From positions 23,734,001-23,798,000 of the forward strand of contig CM067541.1 in assembly GCA_034509755.1 (NCBI GenBank): DNA of 64,000 nt, read 5' to 3'. Every line of letters begins with the position of its first letter. Position 1 is the stretch's first letter. The notes under the pieces were generated by a model. It saw only the letters and a program-made list of their open reading frames with translations, searched no databases and was not told where the DNA came from. This DNA is from Anisodus tanguticus (lineage: Eukaryota > Streptophyta > Magnoliopsida > Solanales > Solanaceae). Shown one piece after another: positions 57,057 through 64,000 of this stretch. A program made the translations under genes and the position numbers.

Positions 57057-57152
<96 letters not shown>

Positions 57153-57817
57153 TACCGCATTGTGCATGGCATTTAGGCATATTATGGCCCTCGGAAGCAT
57201 TCTGCACAGACATGGTACTTAGGCATATTATGGCCCTCAGAGGCATTCTCTACCGGTTGGTTGTTTCTTGTATCATGTTACTTCCAGGTCTCTATTATGC
57301 TATTTTTCATTTCTGACATACTCGGTACATTATTCGTACCGACGTCCCTTTTGTCTTGGGATGCTGCGTTTCATGCCCGCAGGCTCAGGTAAAGAGAGTG
57401 ATGGTTCGCACTGGTAGGTTGCTGGTTCAGTTGATATTGGAGCACTCTATTTATTCCAGAGTTGCAGTCTAATCGTGGTATGATATTTATGAGATGCATA
57501 GGGGTATGGCGGGGCCTTGTCCCGACCTTATGATGTTACGTACTCTTTAGAGGCCTGTAGACAGATGTCCTGTGTATAGTAGTCATGTATGGCCTTATCG
57601 GCCTTGGTATGTATATGTATGTAGGTTGGGTCTTTCTGGTTATAGGTGTTTGCATAGCTCGCTTCCAGTTTACTATTTCCATATGTCAGTATGGTATCTT
57701 GTGGCGGCCTAATGGGCCATGCAAAATTACGGATATATGCTAAGTATGTGATAAGTGGTGCCCGGTAGGTAGGGTCTGGGTGCCCGTCATCTCGCCCTCC
57801 AGTTTTGGGTCGTGACA
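55737..57817 (+). repeat. 3' LTR of Gypsy-I
   Basis: 2,081 bases, collinear with the 5' LTR. Differs mainly by point changes and by a longer microsatellite block. Confidence 0.93.
57054..57150. repeat. Compound microsatellite (CA)n(TA)n(TG)n
   Basis: About 26 bases of AC, 32 of AT, then 38 of GT. Because AC and GT arms are complementary, the whole block is a near-perfect palindrome. The 5' LTR has only the TA and TG parts (51112-51166). Confidence 0.95.
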
Positions 57818-58954
57818 GTGCCTACCTCCGAGGATGATCTGAAAGTATGGACAACCCTTGATGCTACCGTTCTTCAGTGGATTTACTCCACCATCTCTAT
57901 AGACCTTTTGCAGACGATTATTGAACCAGATGTATTGTCGATGGATACTTGATATAGAGTACGTGATATATTCCAAGATAATCAGAATTCTCGTGTTATT
58001 ACCCTTGAGCAGGAATTCTCCCACATCAACATGGAAGACTTCCCTAACGTTTCAGCTTACCGCAAAAGGTTGAAAGAACTGGCGGACCAACTCTACAATG
58101 TTGGTGCGCCCGTTACCAATGATCGTCTTGTCCTTCAAATAGTTGTAGGCCTATCTGAGTCCTATAGTGGTGTTGGTACGCTTCTTCATCAAAGCAATCA
58201 TCTTTCACAGTTCTATCAGGCTCGTTCCATGCTCACGCTCGAAGAAGCCGACTTGGCTAAGAAAGCGGCCATTGGGGCTCCTTTTGTAGCAATAATGACC
58301 ACGTCTGACTATTCTCCCTCATTCTCTGACAATTATAGCAAAAACCGCAACAACAGTGGTGGCAAGAAGGGTCAGAATCGCAAAAATAATAGTAAAAGCC
58401 GTGGTGGAAACCGAGGTGGCAATAATGGGGGGTCAGCCAGACCGGTGGCAATGGGCCTCGAGGCAATGGGCCACAAGCCTATTGGCCATAACCCTGGGGT
58501 GCATAACCGTGGAACTGGGCCCAACAGCCCTTACTACCCGCCAACTACCTACCTAGGGAACTGGGCCCAATTTCCCAACACCAACAGGCCTGGTTTTTCG
58601 GTCCAGCAGAGGTACCTGAGACACAGTTCTGGGTCGGGGAAGCAAGCGGGTGTGCTTAGGCCTTGGCCTCCACAGACCCACCATGATGTGGGCCCCACTC
58701 CAATAGACATTGAAGACGCAATGCACACACTTGGATTGAATCCCCCAGACGCCAATTGGTACATGGACACCAGAGACACTACTCACATGACATCCGACCC
58801 AGGTACTCTCTCATCTTATTTCAATTTGAGCAAAAATCGTGGTATTATTATTGGTGATGGTAAGTCAATTCCAATTCGTGGTTATGGTCATACCAACCTA
58901 TCTTCCCCACATCCACCTCTTGCCTTGAAAAATGTCCTTCATGCCCCACACTAA
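57818..58954 (+). pseudogene. Copia-H gag (rest) and protease
   Basis: Continues gag after Gypsy-I: VWTTLDATVLQWIYSTISID, a TGA at about 57950 where Trp is expected, IFQDNQNSRVITLEQEFSHI, NVSAYRKRLKELADQLYNVG, LVLQIVVGLSESYSGVGTLL, LEEADLAKKAA, a basic Gly/Asn/Lys-rich tail, then the protease NWYMDTRDTTHMTSDPG. The family active site DTGA is DTRD here, so the protease is dead. Ends SPHPPLALKNVLHAPH at a frameshift (58952). Confidence 0.9.
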
Positions 58955-59940
58955 ATTAAAATTTAGTATCAGTCCGTAAATTTATCTTACCTTTAATGGG
59001 GTATCTGTTAATTTTGATCCTTTTGGGTTTTCTGTGAAGGATTTCAAGACGGGGATACCTCTAATGAGATGCAATAGTGTGGGGAGCTTTATCCAATCAC
59101 CGCCATTTCCTCGAGCCACGCCTTGCCATCCACCTTTGCTGCTCTTGCTCCTTCCTTGTGACATGCATGTCTAGGTCATCCGGGGTTGTCACTTATGTCT
59201 TCCATACATAAAAATAATTTTATTTCTTGTAAGGATACACGTAGTATTCCAATTTGTCATTCTTGTCCATTAGAAAAAGATGTTATATTACCGTTTGTAG
59301 CATCTACTTCTCGTACTTTGATGCCTTTTGATATTATTCACAGCGATTTATGGACATCTACCGTTCTCAGTTCTTTGGGCCATCGTTATTCTGTTCTATT
59401 TTTGGATGATTATTCTAATTTTTAAGGACTTTTCCGTTAGGGAAAAAATCTCAAGTGTTTACCACATTTTTAAAATTTAGAGCATTCATTTGTATACAAT
59501 TCGAATGAGATATCAAAAATATTCAATGTGATAATGGCAAAGAATATGATAATGGGTTGTTTCGGGAATTTTGTGATGCTAATGGCATAGTTTTTTGTTT
59601 CTCTTGTCCTCATACGTCCTCCCAAAATGGGAAAGCTGAACGAAAAAATTATACCATTAATAATATTGTCCGCACTTTATTAGCCCATGCTTCTATACCC
59701 CTTCCTTTTGGCATCATGCTCTACAAATGACTACTTACCTCCTTAACATACTTCCTACCAAAGGGTTGGCTTATGTGTCTCCACTTACAATTCTCTATAA
59801 TAAGACTCATTCGTATTCACATCTTATAGTCTTTGGGTGTTTATGTTATCCACTATTTTCGTCAACTACAATTGACAAACTTTAAGTATGTTCTACCCCG
59901 TGTGTGTTTTTGGGTCATCCATCTAATCATCGTGGTTACA
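58955..59940 (+). pseudogene. Copia-H pre-integrase and integrase
   Basis: Pre-integrase SIHKNNFISCKD and CHSCPLEKDV, then DIIHSDLW, YSVLFLDDYSNF, a stop at about 59425, NIQCDNGKEYDNGLFREFCD and HTSSQNGKAERK (catalytic D, D, E visible across frames), followed by frame-broken C-terminal traces. Non-functional. Confidence 0.82.
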
Positions 59941-60388
59941 AGTGTTTTGATTTATCATCTAATAAAATCATAATTAGTTGCCATGTTATGTTTGATGAAA
60001 CCCAATTTCTGTTTGCTAAAGTGAGTAGTCTCGGGCATAGTTCGTATAATTTTTTAGATGACGAGGTCTCACTATATATTATCCACCATTTATCGGACTT
60101 GTCCCGCACTCAAAATCCGCCAGTAGGCCCACTGCCCGCTGGCCCTACTGTTCCGTCGCGTCTGCCCAGTGGGCCAGACACATGGCCCAGTACCGATCTC
60201 AAAACTGTTCCAGTGGCCCAGCCCATTGCCCCGTTTCCATTCTAGCCCCTGTTTCCGTCATTGGGCCAGGATGCCCACTGCCTGCTGGTCGGTCCGTCAC
60301 CAGCCCACCCACTGCCTAAAATTCACCCGCTTCCTCCTCGAGTCAAGGGCCAGTTACTCGTAGTCAAAGGGGTATTTTTAAACCAAAA
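59941..60388 (+). pseudogene. Copia-H integrase-RT linker
   Basis: Begins with SSNKIIISCHVMFDETQFLF, then a Pro/Gly-rich linker with TAG at about 60243. Same architecture as in Copia-G. Confidence 0.7.
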
Positions 60389-61638
60389 ATGTATTTTAAT
60401 CTCAATTCTAATGTCTCTAAATTCCCTATACCACGTAACCCAGTGTCTGCCTTAAATGATCCAAATTGGAAATTGTCTATGAACGACGAATATAATGCTC
60501 TTATTGAAAATAAGACGTGGGAGTTGGTTCCGCGTCCTTCTGGTGTTAATATTATTCGGTCTATGTGGATTTTTACTCATAAAGATAATTCTGATGGCTC
60601 TTTGTGAGACATAAGGCTCATCTTGTAGGTGATGGTAAAACTCAACAAGTTGGCACGGATTGTGGTGAGACATTTAGTCTGGTGGTCAAACCGGCTACCA
60701 TTCGCATTGTTCTCAGTTTGTCTCTTTCGAAAGCATGGCCCATTCATCAACTAGATGTGAAGAATGTTTTCTTACATTGTGATCTTAAGGAGACAGTTTA
60801 TATGTATGAGCCCTTAGGTTTTCGAGACCCCACATATCCTAATCATGTATGTTTATTGAAGAAGTCCTTGTATGGGCTTAAGCAGGCCCCACGGGCCTGG
60901 TATAAGCAATTTGCAAACTGTGTATCTACTATTGGGTTTTCACACAGTCGGTCTGATAATTCTCTATTCATCTATCGTCATGGTACTTTCTTGGTATATA
61001 ATCTATTATATGTGGTTGATTTTATCTTGACAGCTTCTTCTGATGATTTACGCAAGTCTATCACGGCACTACTCAGTTCTGAATTTGCTATGAAAGACTT
61101 GGGGCCCTTGAGTTACTTCTTGGGGATTGCTGTCACTCGTCATGCAGGAGGGATATTCTTATCCCAACGGAAGTATGTCGTTGAGATAATTGAGCGAGCC
61201 GGTATGTCCTCGTGTAAGTCTACTTCCACTCCAGTTGATACCAAACTCAAGCTGGGTGCCGCGGCTGGCTCACCTTACGAGGATCCCACTCACTATCACA
61301 TTCTTGTTGGAGCTCTTCAGTATCTTACTTTCACGAGATCGGATATTACGTATGTCGTACTGTATGTGTGTTTATTTATGCATGATCCTAGGGTGGAGCA
61401 CATGAATGCGCTCAAATGCATTATCCGATACATCCAGGGAGCACTTGACTATGGTTTGCATCTATATCCATCATCATCCTCTACACTTGTTTCGTATACC
61501 GATGTTGATTGGGGTGGTTGTCCGGACACCAGACGCTCTACGTTTGGATACTGTATGTTTCTTGGTGATAACTTAGTCTCATGGTATGCCAAACGACAGG
61601 CTACCTTATCACGCTCCAGTGCAGAGGCCGAGTATTGA
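60389..61638 (+). pseudogene. Copia-H reverse transcriptase
   Basis: NALIENKTWELVPRPSGVNI, a break at about 60605, CGETFSLVVKPATIRIVLSL, HQLDVKNVFLHCDLKETVYM, KSLYGLKQAPRAWYKQF, the palm LLYVVDFILTASSD, SEFAMKDLGPLSYFLGIAVT, YTDVDWGGCPDTRRSTFGYC and SWYAKRQATLSRSSAEAEY. The 344-codon open stretch looks intact, but the catalytic YVDD is YVVD (about 61012), which removes a metal-binding Asp. It ends with TGA where the family has CGA (61636). Confidence 0.9.
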
Positions 61639-61956
61639 GGGATAGCCAATGTGGTTTCTGAATCATATTGGTTACGTAATCTTCTCTTGGAACTTCACTT
61701 TCCCATTCAAAAAGCTACATTGGTATATTGTGATAATATTAGTGTCGTATATCTTTCTGGGAATCCGGTTCAATACAAGCGCATTAAACATATCGAGATG
61801 GATATCCATTTTGTTCGTGAAAAGGTAGGTCGTGGAAAAGTACGCGTCTTACATGTCCCATCCAGGTATCAAATTGCAGACATCTTTACTAAGGGTCTTC
61901 CCTCGGTTCTATTTGAAGATTTTAGGGACAGACTCAGCGTACGAAGTCCGCTATGA
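61639..61956 (+). pseudogene. Copia-H RNase H, C-terminal part
   Basis: Follows the TGA in frame: GIANVVSESYWLRNLLLELH, LVYCDNISVVYLSGNPVQYK, HIEMDIHFVREKVGRGKVRV and YQIADIFTKGLPSVLFEDFR. Stop at 61954-61956, just before the polypurine tract GACTGCGGGGGTG. Confidence 0.88.
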
Positions 61957-61967
61957 CTGCGGGGGTG

Positions 61968-62256
61968 TGATAAATATACCCATGATATACACGGTATAAA
62001 CGGCATATACACTGCCATGTGTATACCGTGTATATCACGGAAACACAAGGCAACTAGGAACCGTGTATATCACGGTTTTAGGTGATGATTATTGTATGTA
62101 ATTAACTTTGTACACTTACCATAATTATAGAATTCTTGTACAAATAGAATAGAATTTTGGGAGTAGAATGAGAATAGAATTTTCCATATTATAAAAATTG
62201 TAAATTATATATATACTCATTCATTAATGAAAATAATTAAAGGATTATTTCTTTCA
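61968..62256 (+). repeat. 3' LTR of Copia-H
   Basis: 289 bases, TGATAAATATACCC to ATTTCTTTCA; small indels relative to the 5' LTR. Preceded by GCGGGGGTG. Confidence 0.92.
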
Positions 62257-62602
62257 TTAATAACAAAAGCAGATGAGAAAACCTAAGGAAAAAATGGTAC
62301 TTAAGTCAAGACACCACTATGTACAATGTACAAAGTACAAACTGAGAATATCTAAGCTAACCAAATCAAATATGCCATTAAAATACTAAGATCCTCCCTC
62401 CCTCTGTGAGTGAAAGAAATTGGTTCTAGAGTCAAGGGAAGTGAACTCCTAGGGAAAACACTTATTTTGAAGGAATCACAAGACAACTAAAGTAACAAGA
62501 AACATCACGCCAAATTCTGACGAAGTATAGTACCAATGCTAACCCCCAGCATAAGACAATAAAAGAGTATTAAGTATTTTTGTCTTTCCTCCAACTACAT
62601 AT

Positions 62603-62662
62603 AAAAAAAAAGTCCCATTGCACTAAAAATCCGCTATGCGCGGGGCTCGGGGAAATGCCGGA
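62603..62662 (-). mobile_element. SINE-like 3' end (Solanaceae TS/SolS type), minus
   Basis: On the minus strand TTCCCCGAGCCCCGCGCATAGCGGA then AGTGCA and a T-run, resembling the common Solanaceae SINE body CCCCGGACCCCGCGCATAGCGGGAGCTTAGTGCACCGGGCTGCC. Family recognised from memory. Confidence 0.45.

Positions 62663-62694
<32 letters not shown>
62662..62694. repeat. (TA)n microsatellite
   Basis: About 28 bases of pure TA joined to the SINE-like end. Confidence 0.9.
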
Positions 62695-62695
<1 letters not shown>

Positions 62696-62697
62696 CT

Positions 62698-62810
62698 ACT
62701 CCTCCGTTCCAAGATATTTGTCATGTTTCGCTTCTGAAGACACAAATTACATGAACTTTATCAATATTTTAAAAATGTATTTTTCACCATATCGATATGA
62801 GAAATATTGC
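62698..62810 (+). mobile_element. Partial Stowaway-like MITE end
   Basis: TACTCCTCCGTTCCAAGATA is a typical plant Stowaway/mariner MITE start after TA. No matching opposite end was found nearby. Confidence 0.45.
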
Positions 62811-62867
62811 AACTTATAGTATTTTTCATATAATTTTTGAATATTTGAATTTTAACTTTAAAATATT

Positions 62868-62917
62868 AAATATATATACATATATGTATATACACATACA
62901 CATATATATACATATAC

Positions 62918-62949
<32 letters not shown>
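62868..62949. repeat. TA-rich microsatellite block
   Basis: (TA)n with TACA and TGTA interruptions, ending in ~28 bases of pure TA next to a second SINE-like end. Confidence 0.9.
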
Positions 62950-62952
<3 letters not shown>

Positions 62953-63010
62953 ATCCTTCCCCGGACCCCGCGTATAACGGGAGCTTAGTGTACCGAGCTG
63001 CCTCTTTTAT
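62950..63010 (+). mobile_element. SINE-like 3' end, plus, inverted to 62603-62662
   Basis: CCGATCCTTCCCCGGACCCCGCG..., then AGCTTAGTGTACCGAGCTGCC and CTTTT. Same family as the minus copy 290 bases upstream, pointing the other way. Confidence 0.5.
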
Positions 63011-63371
63011 GGAATCTATGGCTAACCAGTGCCTTTTGCATGTGCATGCATTTTGGGTGATAATTAGAGGCAAGAGCTAAAGCATGCAAGTCAGTGATTA
63101 AATCTAGTTTCCATAACAATGTTCAAAGTTCGGCGAGGATGGCAGTTTAACAACTTGCTGGCTACTTCTATTTACACGAGAACTTTAGTATATTGACATG
63201 TGGATGGAGTGAAAATAAAAGGGAAAAAGACAAAGATTCAAGAAAAACAGACACAAAAGTACAGCTTATTCAACATGAGCAGCCAGAATTAAAAGTTACA
63301 ATAAAGAACTAAATTGCCAGTCCACTTAGTTCACTGGACACACTTGTAACTAAATTAAAACGGTAGGAAAT

Positions 63372-63583
63372 TGATTTCTTGATTCTTTCATTTCAATCAT
63401 AGATATATACAATAATATAGTGTAGTACTAATCTAGTTTACCTAAAATATAAGATACTAATTACTTACATTCATCCTACTAATTGATTCTAATTTATTAC
63501 AATTCTAATCATAATATAATCATATCTTGATTAATGGAGAATAATAATAATTATGGGATTTTCTCATAATTATTATTCTAACA
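63372..63583 (-). repeat. 3' LTR of Copia-J
   Basis: About 212 bases, starting TGTTAGAATAATAATTATGA and ending near GAAATCA on the minus strand. The first ~45 bases form a palindrome (ATAATTATTATT against its complement at 63540-63583). The polypurine tract CTTCGGGGGAC precedes it at 63584-63594. Confidence 0.75.
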
Positions 63584-64000
63584 GTCCCCCGAAGTCTTAG
63601 CGGAAGGTCCTCGTATGCTAAGACTGTCCCTGAAATCATCACAGAGTACGTGCGGAAGACCTTTTGTGAAGATATTTGCAATTTGATAGCGGGACGGTAC
63701 ATGGAGAACACGGACTTGTCCACGGGCAACCTTTTCTTGGACAAATAGGATATCCATTTCAATGTATTTCGTGCGCTGATGCTGAACAGGATTTCCGGAT
63801 AAGTATATCGCATTCACATTGTCACAATAGACCACTGTTGTCTTTTCAATCGGACAATGTAACTCTAACAGTAGGTTACGAAGTTAACATGATTCAGCCA
63901 CCACATTGGCTACCCCTCAGTATTCTGCTTCAGCACTTGATCGAGACAGTGTGGATTGTCGTTTTGACGACCATGAAATGAGATTGCCCCCCGAGAACAC
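63578..64000 (-). pseudogene. Copia-J RNase H, C-terminal part
   Basis: SAEAEY-type block near 63930, then VYCDNVNAIYLSGNPVQHQR, IEMDILFVQEKVARGQVRVL and YQIANIFTKGLPHVLCDDFR, ending at the purine tract. The YQIA-N-IFTKG change replaces the usual YQIADIFTKG Asp. At least one frame break near 63885. A TAA where the next codon of the Y-R-G block falls suggests decay. Confidence 0.78.

Larger units (their letters stand above)
49811..57817 (+). mobile_element. Gypsy-I: chromovirus (Tekay/Del-like) element, RT region lost
   Basis: Two ~2-kb LTRs, primer site, degraded gag, integrase, chromodomain trace and polypurine tract, flanked by a perfect 5-bp duplication GTGCC (49806-49810 and 57818-57822). 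No protease, RT or RNase H was found in the 3.9-kb internal region, so the element is defective though its LTR pair is complete. Confidence 0.9.
49213..62256 (+). mobile_element. Copia-H: Ale-like Copia interrupted by Gypsy-I
   Basis: 5' LTR 49213-49494, primer site, gag start, Gypsy-I insertion, rest of gag, protease, integrase, RT, RNase H, polypurine tract, 3' LTR 61968-62256. About 5.03 kb without the Gypsy. Flanks are TTAAG and TTAAT, a 4/5 match; the paralogous empty site at 39892-39904 reads TATTAAGAACAAA, which supports a TTAAG duplication with one later change. Confidence 0.9.
62257..63371. other. Host-like DNA (segment P3, right part) with repeats
   Basis: 62257-62400 continues the paralogy to P2 (39896-40040), for example AAAGTACAAAC and the AATATGCCA phrase. 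The rest is AT-rich without ORFs and carries SINE-like ends, TA repeats and a partial Stowaway-like end. Confidence 0.5.
63372..64000 (-). mobile_element. Copia-J: 3' end of a further Ale-like Copia, cut by window edge
   Basis: 3' LTR 63372-63583, purine tract and the RNase H end on the minus strand; the rest lies right of the window. Confidence 0.85.

Overview
The window is plant nuclear DNA that is almost entirely transposable-element sequence, much of it nested. No intact protein gene, rRNA, tRNA or CRISPR array is visible. The host is a flowering plant. The retroelement lineages (Ale-, Tork- and SIRE-like Copia, chromodomain Gypsy, a very long Ogre-like LTR), the hAT family and the SINE-like ends suggest a Solanaceae dicot, but that family assignment is inference from memory.

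Layout. 1-5673: a minus-strand Tork-like Copia (A) whose 3' LTR runs off the left edge and whose 5' LTR abuts 5674-6063, the C-terminal remnant of a pentatricopeptide-repeat (PPR) gene. 6064-8389: unassigned non-coding DNA. 8390-9640: an LTR-less Ale-like Copia shard (B), then hAT shards and a ~405-bp tandem repeat (9747-10752). 10755-13477: a mosaic of chromovirus Gypsy pieces. 13482-26154: a plus-strand SIRE-like Copia (D) with an extra ORF downstream of pol. That ORF is split by hAT-1 (16827-25997, 8-bp target-site duplication GATGATAA), and hAT-1 is itself split by a 5,637-bp solo LTR (20233-25869, duplication GTCGG). 26205-28035: a second, inverted copy of the Gypsy 3' end. 28036-32999: a minus-strand SIRE-like Copia (F) with an internal deletion fusing the start of RT to the extra ORF. 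33000-34455: host-like DNA with a Stowaway-type MITE. 34456-39629: a structurally complete Ale-like Copia (G, minus). 39630-40447: host-like DNA. 40448-44762: hAT-2 (duplication GTTCAGAT) carrying a small non-autonomous hAT (43456-44290, duplication ATTCCAAC). 44771-46009: host-like DNA. 46018-49204: hAT-3 (duplication GTATTAAG). 49213-62256: Ale-like Copia H (plus) with an 8-kb chromovirus Gypsy (I, 49811-57817, duplication GTGCC) inside gag. 62257-63371: host-like DNA with inverted SINE-like ends and TA repeats. 63372-64000: the 3' end of another minus-strand Copia (J).

How it works together. Every coding region seen is a transposon polyprotein or transposase broken by stops, frameshifts or deletions, so nothing here looks autonomously active. 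The informative content is the insertion history. Five insertions (hAT-1, hAT-2, hAT-3, the small hAT and Gypsy I) plus the solo LTR have perfect duplications. Two host segments (about 39.7-40.0 kb, and 45.7-46.0 kb plus 62.26-62.4 kb) are paralogous, so one shows the empty site of the other. I looked for a new defence, metabolic or regulatory system and found none. The most unusual items are the extra SIRE-like ORF, the nested insertions, the PPR remnant and several palindromic or repeat structures.
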